Shown here in pieces: positions 11,496 to 23,458 of a stretch of 64,000 bases of DNA. Made by a program: the position numbers and the translations under genes. Each line of letters begins with the position of its first letter. The stretch's first letter is position 1. A model generated the notes under the pieces. It saw only the letters and a program-made list of their open reading frames with translations. It was not told where the DNA came from and searched no databases. The stretch comes from Deltaproteobacteria bacterium (GTDB lineage Bacteria > Myxococcota > Myxococcia > SLRQ01), in the NCBI GenBank assembly GCA_029210625.1, contig JARGFU010000017.1, forward strand, positions 62,001 through 126,000, written 5' to 3'.

Positions 11496-12251
11496 ATGTC
11501 GGATCCCAGGGAACAACGTCGAGGGGTACGCACCGAGGTCTTGCTCCGGGTCGAGTACGACGATCCGGGCACGCTCGCGGACGACTACCTGACGAACCTC
11601 GGGAGCGGGGGCCTCTTCGTCCGCAGCATCCAGCCGCTGGAGGTGGGGAGCACCCTCTCGCTGACCATCTCGATGCCTGGCTTCCTCGAGCCGCTCACCC
11701 TCTCGGGCGTCGTGCGCTGGCGCCGGCTGGAGGACGACATCGGCAGCGGCGAGCAGTCGGGGATGGGGATCGAGCTGGATCTCTCCAACCCCATCACCGC
11801 CGAGATCTTCGCGGCCCTCACCGAGCGCCTGGAGCGGCCCCGGCCGATGACCGGCGGTCCCCTCCAGCTGCTCCTGGTCGAGGACAACCAGGTGGTCATC
11901 GGGCTCTTCACCCATGCGATCCGGAAGTTCTCGAAGGAGCGCAGCGAGAAGGAGGAGGTCGTGGTCACCACCGCGGGTGACGGCGCGGAGGCCCTGGAGA
12001 TCCTGCGGGCCGCCCCGGTGCACCTGGCGATCGTCGACCAGATCCTGCCGGTGCTCTCCGGGCCGGCCCTGATCCGGCAGATGCGGGCCGAGCCGAACCT
12101 CCGCGCCATCCCGGTGCTGGCCGTGAGCGCCGGCGGCGAGGAGGCGAAGATCGAGGCGCTGAAGGCCGGCGCCGACATCTACCTCGACAAGCCGGTGACC
12201 CTGGCCCGCCTGGTGGCCACCCTCCGCACCCTGATCGCGCTGCGGAGCTGA
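11496..12251 (+). CDS. PilZ domain-response regulator receiver protein
   Basis: 251 residues. Residues 3-105 form a PilZ domain: RRGVR supplies the R-x3-R c-di-GMP contact and LTNLGSGGLFV the D/N-x-S-x2-G-type motif, here N-x-G-S-G-G. Residues 122-250 form a receiver domain (LLLVEDNQ acidic pair; phosphoacceptor Asp in AIVDQILP; late Lys in YLDKPV). PilZ-receiver combinations are common in Myxococcota and could couple a kinase to c-di-GMP-linked motility or polysaccharide output. The degenerate second PilZ motif makes ligand binding uncertain. The ATG at 11496 follows AAGGATCGGGG. Confidence 0.88.
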   Translation: MSDPREQRRGVRTEVLLRVEYDDPGTLADDYLTNLGSGGLFVRSIQPLEVGSTLSLTISMPGFLEPLTLSGVVRWRRLEDDIGSGEQSGMGIELDLSNPITAEIFAALTERLERPRPMTGGPLQLLLVEDNQVVIGLFTHAIRKFSKERSEKEEVVVTTAGDGAEALEILRAAPVHLAIVDQILPVLSGPALIRQMRAEPNLRAIPVLAVSAGGEEAKIEALKAGADIYLDKPVTLARLVATLRTLIALRS

Positions 12252-12258
12252 GGTCTGG

Positions 12259-13881
12259 CTAGAGCTCGGCGGCCTTCGCCAGGAGCTTCTTGGCCGAGCG
12301 GCCGATCTTCTTGCGCCCGGCCTTCTGCACGACGGTCTCGAGGAGGCCGGCGCCGATGGGGTCCTCCTCGCCGAGGAGGTGGAAGCCGACGTAGTAGAGC
12401 ATCTCGAGGTCGAGGCTGCGATCGGCGCGCAGGGCCTTCTCGATGTCGAAGCCGTCGGCGGCCAGCCTCTCGATGGTCTGCAGGCAGGCGTCCCGGGCGC
12501 GGGCCGAGGAGCGAGGGTCCCGGGCGCTCTGGCGCAGCTGCAGGCTGGCCAGGAGGTAGCGGTCGTCGGTGGTGCAGGCCGGGGTCCGGCAGAGGGCCTC
12601 CAGGAGCACCGTCGCTGGCTTGAGGCGACGGGCCTTCTTGTGCGCGGCCGCCCCGGCGCGAAGCTGCTTGGCCAGGGCCGAGGGGTCGGCGGCGAAGGCG
12701 ACGGTCAGCCAGGGGGCCGCGGCCTTCGCGTCCTCCTCGAGGGTCTCCACGGCCTTCTTCGAGATCCGGGTGGTCAGGCGGGCCTCGAGCTTCCCGGCGT
12801 GGGGGAGCAGGGCGGTCACCAGCCGCTCGAGGGTGGCCTCGTCCTTCGCCTCGAAGAGGGCCTTGCCCAGGGCCGCGGCGGCTCCGGAGCGCTGGCCGAG
12901 CAGCTCGGCGGCGCGCTCGGCCCGCTTGCCGCCGGTGTTGAGGAGGACCGACACCAGGCCCTCGCTCACCGGCGTCGTCTCGGCGCCGGCCAGGGCCTCC
13001 AGGGCGAAGAGGCCGATGGACTCGTCGCTGTGCTCCATCAGGCGAATGAGGCGGGCCCGCGCGCCGGAGGGGAGGGGGACGAAGGCCAGGGTGTCCCGGG
13101 CCATGCGGCCCACCTCGGGGGGCGCGGTCTCGATCACGCTCAGGAGCTCGAGGGCCAGCTTGCTCTGGTCCTTCGCGTTCCGGGACTTGGCCAGGGCGAA
13201 GCGCAGAGCCAGGAGCGCCTCCTGGCGCACCTCGATCGCCTCGGCCTTGGCCACCGCGTGCTCGAGGAGGAGGGGGACGGTCGTCGGCTCCTCGAGGTAG
13301 CCGATGAGCTTCACCGCCGCGGCCCGGGCGGCGGCGCTCTCCTTGGCCCGCTTGGAGGTGAGGAAGCGCTTGGCCTGCCCCAGGGTCGTCTTGCGATCTT
13401 CCTCCTTCAGCTCCCGCAGGGTCTGCCGGGCCGCCACCGCGGCGCGGCGGGTCTCCTCCTCGTCCTCGTCGAGGAAGGAGTCGAGGAGGGTCGAGAAGGC
13501 GTCCTTGCCCCCGAGGCTGCCGAGCACCTCCGAGAGCAGGCGGCGCTCCTCGGGCCCGGCGGCCTCGAGGCGGGCCTTGATCAGGGGGACGATGCTCTTG
13601 CCGATGCCCTCCAGGGCGTGCACGGCGGCCTTGCGCACCTCCCGGGGGCCGCCCTCGAGCAGGGGCAGGATCGACTCGGCGGTCTTCTTGGTGCCGACCA
13701 CCGCCAGGGCCTCGAGGGCGGGGAGCTGCTGGGCCGGGTCGCCCCCCAGCGCCATCTCCAGGAGGGCCGCCCGGGCGGGGTCGGTCTTGATGCCCAGCTC
13801 GGCCACCACCACGGCCGCCGCCGTGCGGACGCGGGTGGACTGCGCCGAGAGGAGCTTCACCAGCCTGTCCGAATCGCTCAT
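12259..13881 (-). CDS. HEAT-repeat protein
   Basis: About 540 residues of tandem two-helix repeats of the HEAT/PBS-lyase type, for example RTAAAVVVAELG, AVHALEGIGKSIVPLIKARL and EVRQEALLALRFALAK. This forms an alpha-solenoid scaffold likely used for protein binding. No catalytic domain, signal peptide or membrane segment is visible. The ATG at 13881 (MSDSDRLVKLLSAQ) was chosen over an in-frame ATG at 13920 because the extra 13 residues look unrelated to the repeat. It converges with the PilZ-receiver gene, with 7 bases between the stops. The partner is unknown. Confidence 0.8.
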   Translation of the reverse strand: MSDSDRLVKLLSAQSTRVRTAAAVVVAELGIKTDPARAALLEMALGGDPAQQLPALEALAVVGTKKTAESILPLLEGGPREVRKAAVHALEGIGKSIVPLIKARLEAAGPEERRLLSEVLGSLGGKDAFSTLLDSFLDEDEEETRRAAVAARQTLRELKEEDRKTTLGQAKRFLTSKRAKESAAARAAAVKLIGYLEEPTTVPLLLEHAVAKAEAIEVRQEALLALRFALAKSRNAKDQSKLALELLSVIETAPPEVGRMARDTLAFVPLPSGARARLIRLMEHSDESIGLFALEALAGAETTPVSEGLVSVLLNTGGKRAERAAELLGQRSGAAAALGKALFEAKDEATLERLVTALLPHAGKLEARLTTRISKKAVETLEEDAKAAAPWLTVAFAADPSALAKQLRAGAAAHKKARRLKPATVLLEALCRTPACTTDDRYLLASLQLRQSARDPRSSARARDACLQTIERLAADGFDIEKALRADRSLDLEMLYYVGFHLLGEEDPIGAGLLETVVQKAGRKKIGRSAKKLLAKAAEL

Positions 13882-13941
13882 CGTGGTCGCAGGGTAGCTC
13901 CCGGATTGGTGGAGGGCCACGGTCTTCGACGAAATCGCCCT

Positions 13942-15888
13942 TCAGGCGAGGAGGGTCTCGACCTTCGCCAGGAGGTCCACCGGCCGGAAGGGCTTGGCGA
14001 GGAGGTCGGCGCCCGTGAGGTCGTGGAGATCCAGGGCCTGGTCGGAGTAGCCGGAGATGTAGAGCACCGGGAGGTCGGGGTAGGTCGTCGCGAGGCGGCG
14101 GATCAGCTCCGGGCCCGAGAGCCCCGGCATGATGACGTCGCAGACGAGCAGCTCGACCTCGTCGCCGCGCGCCGAGAAGAGCGCCTCGGCCTCGAGGCCG
14201 CTGGACGCAGCCAGGACCCGGTGCCCGGCCATCTCGAGCACCCGGACGATGACGCCCAACACGTCGGGTTGATCCTCGACGACGGCGATGGTCCTGCCCC
14301 GCGCCTGGCCGACCTCGGGCTCGGACGGCGCGCTCTCCGACCCCCTCCGGCGGCTGCGCGGCAGGTAGACGTCGAAGCGGGTGCCCTCCCCGGGGCGGGA
14401 CTCGACCTGGACGCCGCCCCCGCAGCCCGTGACCAGCCCGAAGACGACCGCCAGGCCCAGCCCGGAGCGGCCCTCTGCGCGCCGCGTGGAGTAGAAGGGC
14501 TCGAAGAGCTTCGCCAGGGTGTCCTCGTCCATACCCTCACCGGAGTCGGTCACCGAGAGGCAGACGTAGTCGCCGGCGGGGAGGGTGCCGCTCGAGACCG
14601 CGCGCGAGGTCTGGAGCTGGACGTTGCCTGCCTCGAGGAGCAGCGAGCCGCCCTCCGGCATCGCGTCGCGAGCGTTGATGCAGATGTTGAGCAGGACCTG
14701 CTCGACGTGGGTGGTGCGGCCCGAGGCCGCCCAGACCTCGTCGGGGAGGCTGATCTCCAGGGTGAGCTCTCGCCGCGCCTGCTGGCGGATCAGTCCCGCG
14801 ACCTTGTGCAGGCAGGCGGCCACGTCCACGCCCTCGTCGGCCGCGGGCTCGGGGCGCGCGAAGAGGAGCAGCTCACGGGTCAGGCGGGAGCCCAGGTTGG
14901 CGGCCTCCTGGATGCGCCCGAGATCCTCGCGCATCTGGGGGCTCGCCTCCGGTGAGAGGGCCAGCACGTCGGAGAGCCCCATGATCACCGAGAGCAGGTT
15001 GTTGAAGTCGTGGGCCACGCCCCCGGCCAGGATGCCCACGGCCTCCATCCGCTGCGCCTGACGGATCCGCGCCTCGAGCTGCGCGTGCTCGTGCTCGATC
15101 CGCTTGCGCTCGCTGATGTCGCGCAGACCGGCGACCCGCGCGAGCTTCCCCCGGTACTGGGTGTGCCGGGTGACGATCTCGAGGGGGAAGGTGCTGCCAT
15201 CCTTGCGCTGCCCGACCACCTCATAGGGGCCCTCCAGGCCGGCTTTGATGCGATCGAGGATGATCGGCCGGGAGGCCTCGGTCGCGAAGTCCAGCACCGA
15301 GCGCCCGATCATCTCCTCGATCGTGTAGCCCCACATCTCCGAGCAGCGGGCGTTGACGTCCTGGATCACCCCGCGCTCGTGAATGGTGATCCCCTCGATG
15401 GTCGACGAGGAGAGCCAGCGGTAGCGCTCCTCGCTCTCGCGCAGCTCGGTCACGTCCAGCCCGGTGCAGACGAAGCGCCGCGCTTGCCCCGGCAGAGAGG
15501 GCTCCCGGATGCTCCAGGCCACCTGGTGCCGGGCTCCGCCGACGTCGATCAGAGTCGTCTCCAGCGCGAGGGTGTCACCCGCGGTGCTCGCGGAGAGCCT
15601 CCGGGGAACCTCCTCCCAGGGCGCGTCGGAGAAGATCCGCGCCACCTCGTCTCCCAGGAGCTCGCGGGCGGCCTGGTTGGCGTAGTGCAGTGTCAGGGCC
15701 TCGTCGGTCACCAGCACCAGCGCATCGACGGCGCCGAGGATCTCTCGGGAGTGGGTCAGCTCGGTTTCGTCTTCTCTGGAGCGCACGCGAAGAGTCCCCT
15801 CGGATTCCCGGGGAGTGGGCCTCGAATCGAGGCGAGCGAGGGGTCTCTCCCCTGATCGCCCGGACTCGAGCAACGAATGATAGCGCAT
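13942..15888 (-). CDS. Hybrid histidine kinase (PAS-PAS-HisKA-HATPase-receiver)
   Basis: About 648 residues. Two PAS domains (about 50-150 and 155-275, the latter ending in LRDISERKRIEHEH), a HisKA-type dimerisation region with GGVAHDFNNLLSVIMGLSDV (phospho-accepting His near 293), an ATPase domain with the N-box (LNICINARDAM), DSGEGMDEDTLAKLFEPFYS and GLGLAVVFGLV, then a receiver domain (AVVEDQPDV; Asp near 584 in VCDVIMPGLSG; KPFRP). No transmembrane helices, so it is a cytoplasmic sensor. The cognate regulator is unknown. Start chosen at ATG 15888; the frame stays open upstream across the divergent nuclease gene by chance. Confidence 0.9.
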   Translation of the reverse strand: MRYHSLLESGRSGERPLARLDSRPTPRESEGTLRVRSREDETELTHSREILGAVDALVLVTDEALTLHYANQAARELLGDEVARIFSDAPWEEVPRRLSASTAGDTLALETTLIDVGGARHQVAWSIREPSLPGQARRFVCTGLDVTELRESEERYRWLSSSTIEGITIHERGVIQDVNARCSEMWGYTIEEMIGRSVLDFATEASRPIILDRIKAGLEGPYEVVGQRKDGSTFPLEIVTRHTQYRGKLARVAGLRDISERKRIEHEHAQLEARIRQAQRMEAVGILAGGVAHDFNNLLSVIMGLSDVLALSPEASPQMREDLGRIQEAANLGSRLTRELLLFARPEPAADEGVDVAACLHKVAGLIRQQARRELTLEISLPDEVWAASGRTTHVEQVLLNICINARDAMPEGGSLLLEAGNVQLQTSRAVSSGTLPAGDYVCLSVTDSGEGMDEDTLAKLFEPFYSTRRAEGRSGLGLAVVFGLVTGCGGGVQVESRPGEGTRFDVYLPRSRRRGSESAPSEPEVGQARGRTIAVVEDQPDVLGVIVRVLEMAGHRVLAASSGLEAEALFSARGDEVELLVCDVIMPGLSGPELIRRLATTYPDLPVLYISGYSDQALDLHDLTGADLLAKPFRPVDLLAKVETLLA

Positions 15889-15960
15889 CGGGGGGCGCCG
15901 ATCTGCCTTCGGCGTCACACCCCGACTTCCTCTGAGGCGGGAGTGATAGAAAGGGGCTCG

Positions 15961-16677
15961 ATGATCGGTGTCCAACCGCAGCCACGCCTCGGTCCCACCT
16001 CCGCGAGGCGGCGGGCTACCCTGGTGCTCGCCCTCTCGAACGCCATCGCGGGCCTGGCGCTCGCGCACCCCGGCGGGCGCGACGCCGAGGGCTGCCACAC
16101 CTGCCGGACCAAGTGCGAGCAGTACGGCCTCTCGGCCGGGGAGCGGCACTGCCACGGCGAGGGTGAGGCGGCGCCGCCCGCGCCTGCCCGCCCGGAGCTG
16201 CGCGCCACGCCCCGCGCCGCCAGCCACGGCACCAGCCTGGAGCTGGCCTACGTGGACAAGGTCCTCGACGGAGACACGATCAAGGTCCGCGCGGGTGGCG
16301 AGAAGCTGACCATCCGGGTGCTCGGCATCGACTGCCCGGAGTCGAAGCGCAACCGCAAGTGCAAGGCCGACAAGACCGGCTGCGCCTGGCAGATCCCCTG
16401 GGGGATGAAGGCCGCGAAGCGGGCCGCTGCCCTCCTCAAGCACCAGCAGGTGACCCTCGAGTGTGAGGGCAAGTGCGGCGCCGGCCGCTTCGGCCGCCCC
16501 TTGCGCTACGTCCGCCTCCCCGACGGCCGGGACTTCGGCCAGGTGATGATCGAGGAGGGCTTCTGCGCCGACTACGGCTGGAAGTACCCCCACCCCCGGG
16601 GCCGCGCCTACCGCCGCGCCCAGGCGCCGGTGCAGGCCGCCGGCCTCGGCGTCTGGCAGGAAGCGCGCTGGAAGTAG
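15961..16677 (+). CDS. Secreted SNase-like thermonuclease with Cys/His-rich N-terminal motif
   Basis: About 238 residues. A signal-peptide-like N-terminus (basic, then TLVLALSNAIAGLALA) precedes a Cys/His-rich segment, GCHTCRTKCEQYGLSAGERH, a type often attached to bacterial nucleases. The rest is a staphylococcal-nuclease fold: VLDGDTIKV (catalytic-loop Asp), VLGIDCPESK, and a late EEGFCADY segment; the usual catalytic Arg/Glu positions appear present. It is predicted to cleave nucleic acids outside the cytoplasm. ATG 15961 follows GAAAGGGGCTCG. It is divergent from the hybrid kinase with 72 bases between them. Confidence 0.82.
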   Translation: MIGVQPQPRLGPTSARRRATLVLALSNAIAGLALAHPGGRDAEGCHTCRTKCEQYGLSAGERHCHGEGEAAPPAPARPELRATPRAASHGTSLELAYVDKVLDGDTIKVRAGGEKLTIRVLGIDCPESKRNRKCKADKTGCAWQIPWGMKAAKRAAALLKHQQVTLECEGKCGAGRFGRPLRYVRLPDGRDFGQVMIEEGFCADYGWKYPHPRGRAYRRAQAPVQAAGLGVWQEARWK

Positions 16678-16724
16678 GCGGCCCCGCCCGCCGGGAAACC
16701 AACTCGGTTCTGGGCTAGGCTCGC

Positions 16725-18062
16725 CTGACGGTAGCCGGCCACAAGACCCGAGCGATCCTGTTCACGGACATCAAGGGCTACTCGGCCCTGATGGGCCGGG
16801 ACGAGCCCCTGGCGCTCTCCCTCCTCGAGGAGCACAACGCCATCCTCGTGCCCGTGATCGAGCGCCACGGTGGCGAGATCATCAAGTTCATCGGGGACGC
16901 CATCCTGGCGATCTTCGAGAGCGCCCGGGACGGGGTGCGGGCCGCGGTGGAGGGGCAACGGGCGCTGGCCGAGCGCAACCGCGAGCTCCCCGAGGAGCGC
17001 CGGATCCTGGTGCGCATGGGGCTCCACGTCGGCGACGTCAGCTTGCGCGACGGGGACGCCTTCGGCGACGGAGTGAACATCGCCTCCCGCCTCGAGCCCC
17101 TCGCCGATCCGGGCGGGCTCTGCGTCTCGCAGACGGTCCGGGACATGGTGGCGGCCCACCCCGAGTTCGTCCTGGAGTCGATGGGGCAGCGGACCCTGAA
17201 GAACATCCAGCACCCGGTCGAGCTCTATCGGGTCCGGATCGAGCCGGGCCTCTCCGCTCCGTCGCCGGCGGCGCCGAGGTCCGGCCCGCGCTCGAGAGCC
17301 TGGGGGGTGGCCGCCGCGCTCGCGGTGGTCGCGGTGGGCGTCCTCCTGACGATCCTGGGCCGGGAGCCTGGGACCACGGCGGCGCCAGCCCCTTCGCCTC
17401 GCGAGGAGCTGCGCCAGGTCCTGGCCGACCGCGCGGGTACGATGCGGATCGGCCTGATCCCGCTGGAGCCCGTCGGGACCGAGGCCTCGCTGGCGCGCGC
17501 CATGGGGATGCACCTCCAGGGCCGGCTGGCCGAATTGCCGAACGCGGAGGTGCGCGTCGTGCCCTCGACGGAGGCGGCCGGGGAGGGTGCGCACGTCATC
17601 CGCGGCGCGGTCGGGGCCCTGGGCTCGAAGCTGATGCTCAACCTCGAGCGGGTCGATGGCGCCGAGGGGGTCGTCTCCCGGGTCTACCGGGATGCCGACG
17701 ATCTGGATGCGCTGGTGGCGTCGGTCGACGAGGCCCTCCTCGACCTGCTGGTCCGCAAGGTGCCGGAGCCCTCGTCCGAGACCATGGTCCGGATCATCCG
17801 GGAGCGCCTCGGCGAGGTGCGGAACTGCTACGAGAAGATCCTGGCGGACCACCCGGACGCGGAGGGCAAGCTGACCGTGGAGTGGGGCGTCGCCCCCTCC
17901 GGGCGGACCCGGGACGTGACCATCGCCGAGGACGAGATCGGGGTCCCGGAGCTCGACCGCTGCGTCCGGGAGGCGATGGGGCGCTGGCTCTTCCCGGCCA
18001 CCGCGAAGGGGCTCGGCAAGGTGAGGTACCCCCTGAGCTTCGCGAGCTCGGCGGACGACTGA
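16725..18062 (+). CDS. Class III adenylate/guanylate cyclase with TM segment and AgmX/PglI-like C-terminal domain; probable CTG start
   Basis: The cyclase domain begins TVAGHKTRAILFTDIKGYSA, with the first metal-binding Asp in FTDIKGYS. The only conventional start (ATG 16791) would delete that Asp. Upstream, the frame closes at TAG 16716-16718 and holds no ATG, GTG or TTG before the domain, leaving CTG at 16725 as best start. The second metal Asp is in KFIGDAILAIF, and FGDGVNIASRLEPLADPGG is typical of the family. A hydrophobic segment (WGVAAALAVVAVGVLLTILG) follows the cyclase. The C-terminus (EVRNCYEKILADHPDAEGKL and on) resembles the TonB-like AgmX/PglI domain of myxobacterial gliding proteins. 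Product (cAMP or cGMP) not determined. Confidence 0.85.
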   Translation: MTVAGHKTRAILFTDIKGYSALMGRDEPLALSLLEEHNAILVPVIERHGGEIIKFIGDAILAIFESARDGVRAAVEGQRALAERNRELPEERRILVRMGLHVGDVSLRDGDAFGDGVNIASRLEPLADPGGLCVSQTVRDMVAAHPEFVLESMGQRTLKNIQHPVELYRVRIEPGLSAPSPAAPRSGPRSRAWGVAAALAVVAVGVLLTILGREPGTTAAPAPSPREELRQVLADRAGTMRIGLIPLEPVGTEASLARAMGMHLQGRLAELPNAEVRVVPSTEAAGEGAHVIRGAVGALGSKLMLNLERVDGAEGVVSRVYRDADDLDALVASVDEALLDLLVRKVPEPSSETMVRIIRERLGEVRNCYEKILADHPDAEGKLTVEWGVAPSGRTRDVTIAEDEIGVPELDRCVREAMGRWLFPATAKGLGKVRYPLSFASSADD

Positions 18063-18838
18063 TCAGCGGGCCGGGAGGCGGCCGGCGGCCCACCAGGCGC
18101 CGATGCCCAGGCCCACGCCGGAGAGCACGTCGAGGAGGTAGTGCTGGTGGGTGAAGAGGGTGGAGAGGCAGATGATCGCGCAGGTGATCCCGGCCCAGAG
18201 CCCCAGCCCCCGGTGGGTGCCGCGCAGGGAGAGGGCGCCGCAGGTGGCCAGCGCGCAGTGGGCCGAGGGTAGGCAGTTGGCCGCCGGGTCGGTGGCGTAG
18301 ACCTGGCCGAGCACCCAGCTGCCCAGGTCGCCCGCCCCTTCCGGGGGCAGGACGCGGATCGTCGCCACCGGCCAGGCGAGCCAGACGGCCACGCTCACTC
18401 CGAGCATCAGGCCCATGGCCAGCGCCAGCCGCTTCAGCGCAGCCGCGCTGGGGTGGAGGAACCAGGGCAGGGCGTTGAAGGGGTGGACCGCGACGTAGAT
18501 CACCGAGAAGGCGGGGGTCACCGGCAGCCAGGAGAGGACGGGGTCGGGCAGGGTGTGGTGGCGGCTCTCGGGGATGAGCGCCCCGAGCACGAAGTAGGAC
18601 GAGCCCCAGCACAGCACGTTGATCACCCCGGCCAGGGCCCAGCCGCCGCCGGGGCCGCCCTCGAGGGGGTGGCCGAGGCGACGCCAGAGCAGGGCCAGGG
18701 CGAGGCCCGGGCCGGCGAGGAGGATCCCCACCACCCCCGGCGTCACCGGGAGGGGGAGCCCGAGGAGGAGGAGGAGGGTGGCGAGCTCGCAGAGGACGAC
18801 GACGGCGAGGAGGTAGAGCCCGAGCCCCCGCCGCAGGC

Positions 18839-18842
<4 letters not shown>
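18063..18842 (-). CDS. PAP2-superfamily membrane phosphatase
   Basis: About 259 residues, almost entirely hydrophobic with six or more transmembrane segments. The PAP2 signature is present as ANCLPSAHCA (P-S-x-H motif) and a later TLFTHQHYLLDVLSG (S/T-x3-H-x5-D motif). The first K-x6-R-P motif is not clear. Related enzymes act on phosphatidic acid, undecaprenyl pyrophosphate, inositol phosphorylceramide or similar lipids. The TTG start overlaps the uvrA stop (TTGA), implying translational coupling to uvrA. Confidence 0.82.
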
Positions 18843-21721
<2,879 letters not shown>

Positions 21722-21814
21722 GATCTCGCTCTCGCTCGCTCCTCTTAGGATCCGCTGCAGCCCCTAGCCAAGGCCCGCGGCCGGCAGGAGCAACTACGGT
21801 ACATATGTTTAGTG

Positions 21815-21843
21815 ACTCGGGGGGCCCCTGACGAGCCCCGAGT
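21815..21843 (+). promoter_or_regulatory. Inverted repeat between uvrA and the first multicopper oxidase gene
   Basis: ACTCGGGG (21815-21822) and CCCCGAGT (21836-21843) form perfect 8-base arms with a 13-base loop. An 8-base palindrome ACATATGT (21801-21808) lies just before it in a locally AT-rich patch. The region sits between divergent uvrA and the oxidase gene and could be a leader hairpin or operator; no regulator is assigned. Confidence 0.35.
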
Positions 21844-21924
21844 TGCAGAATTCCGGGCGGGCACCAAGCTAGGGCGCGACCACGGGGGTCTCGGGGGGGC
21901 CGAACCAGCCGGGGAGAAGAAGAA

Positions 21925-23349
21925 TTGGGGTCCTTCCACGTCCGTCCCGCGTCTCTGACGCGCTCGTCGATCTGTGTCTTCCTGGCCTCGGCCAGCCTCG
22001 CCTGCGGGCCGGCCGCCATGCCGCCCGTCGAGGAGCCGGTCCTCGCCCTCCCGCCCCTGATGTGGGGCGGGGTGGCCGCCGAGGATCTCGATCCCGACCC
22101 CGACGTGGTGGAGGTGTCGCTGCGGGCCGAGGAGCGCGCCCTCGATCTGGGCGGCGGCAAGGTCCTGCCGATGTTCACCTACAACGGGCTCTTCCCGGGC
22201 CCGCGGATCGAGGCGAAGGTCGGTGACGAGGTCGTCGTGCACTTCTTCAACGACCTCGACACGCCGCAGACGATCCACTGGCACGGCCTGCGGATCTCCG
22301 ACCAGATGGACGGCTCGCCCCGGATCCAGGATCCGGTCGAGCCCGGCGGCTCCTTCGAGTACCGCTTCGTCGTCCCGGACGCGGGCACCTACTGGTACCA
22401 CCCCCACGTCCGCTCGAACGTGGGCGTCGAGCGCGGCCTCCAGGGCGCGCTGGTGGTCCACGACCCGGCCGATCCCCACTTCGATCTCGAGCGGGTGCTC
22501 GTGCTCGACGACCTGCTCCTGGGGATGGACGGGAACCCTCCCCCCTTCCTGGCGACGCCGATGGAGCAGCGCCACGGCCGCCAGGGCAACGTGATGCTGA
22601 CCAACGGCCAGCTCGGGGGGACCGTCACGGCCGAGGCCGAGGTGGGCCAGGTGGAGCGCTGGCGCCTCGTGAACAGCGCCAACGCCCGGACCATGGTCCT
22701 CACCGTGGCGGGGGCCTCCTTCTGGGTGGTGGGCACCGACGGGGGGCGCCTCCCGGAGCCCTACCGCACCAGCCGGCTCACCCTCACCACGGGGCAGCGC
22801 TACGACCTGCAGGTCCACTACGAGACCCCGGGGCGAGTGACCCTCGTCAACCGCATGACGAACCACGACATGCAGGGCAACCACGTCATGGTGGTGGAGG
22901 AGAGCTTCTCGGTCTCCGTCCTCGACACCCGCCGGGCCCCCACCGAGATCGTCTGGGCGCCGATGGCGGACTTCCCCGAGCGCGCCATCGATCGCTGGGA
23001 GGAGATGATCTTCGACCTGGTGCAGGGGGACGACGGCCTGGAGTGGCGGATCAACGGGCGCACCAACCCCATGCGGCCGATCTACACCTTCGAGGAGGGG
23101 GACACCGTCTCCCTGCGTCTGCGTAACGAGTCGGATCACGAGCACCCCTTCCACCTCCACGGGCAGTTCTTCGAGATCGCCGGCACGGCCAACCCGGGCC
23201 TGAAGGACACCGTGCTCGTCACGGCCTGGAGCGATGTGTTGATCACGGCCTACCTCGACAACCCGGGCCGCTGGATGGCCCACTGCCACAACCTCGAGCA
23301 CGCCGAGCTGGGGATGATGGCCGAGATCCTCATCAACCCGGCCCCCTGA
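21925..23349 (+). CDS. Multicopper oxidase lipoprotein, copy 1
   Basis: 474 residues from a TTG start preceded by GGGGAGAAGAAGA. A lipoprotein signal (hydrophobic core then LASASLAC, Cys27) predicts membrane anchoring outside the cytoplasm. All four copper motifs are present: HWHG, WYHPHV, HPFHLHG and HCHNLEHAELGM, the last with the T1 copper Cys, His and an axial Met. Three cupredoxin domains fit the length. Substrate (metal ion, phenol or other) cannot be read; there is no Met-rich CueO-like insert. It is paralogous to and directly followed by the next gene. Confidence 0.93.
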   Translation: MGSFHVRPASLTRSSICVFLASASLACGPAAMPPVEEPVLALPPLMWGGVAAEDLDPDPDVVEVSLRAEERALDLGGGKVLPMFTYNGLFPGPRIEAKVGDEVVVHFFNDLDTPQTIHWHGLRISDQMDGSPRIQDPVEPGGSFEYRFVVPDAGTYWYHPHVRSNVGVERGLQGALVVHDPADPHFDLERVLVLDDLLLGMDGNPPPFLATPMEQRHGRQGNVMLTNGQLGGTVTAEAEVGQVERWRLVNSANARTMVLTVAGASFWVVGTDGGRLPEPYRTSRLTLTTGQRYDLQVHYETPGRVTLVNRMTNHDMQGNHVMVVEESFSVSVLDTRRAPTEIVWAPMADFPERAIDRWEEMIFDLVQGDDGLEWRINGRTNPMRPIYTFEEGDTVSLRLRNESDHEHPFHLHGQFFEIAGTANPGLKDTVLVTAWSDVLITAYLDNPGRWMAHCHNLEHAELGMMAEILINPAP

Positions 23350-23458
23350 CCCGGTCAGGTGTCTTGACGGTCGGTTGCGGGGCGCCCGCGGGGGTCCATC
23401 CTTGGGCCTGGCCGCCAGGGACCGCTCCGGTCCTCGGGCGCCCGTTGGGGAGAGTCAC

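Noticed and set aside
21801-21808. ACATATGT palindrome as a regulator site
   Set aside because: Eight bases only, expected by chance in an AT-rich patch; kept only as a note within the neighbouring inverted repeat.
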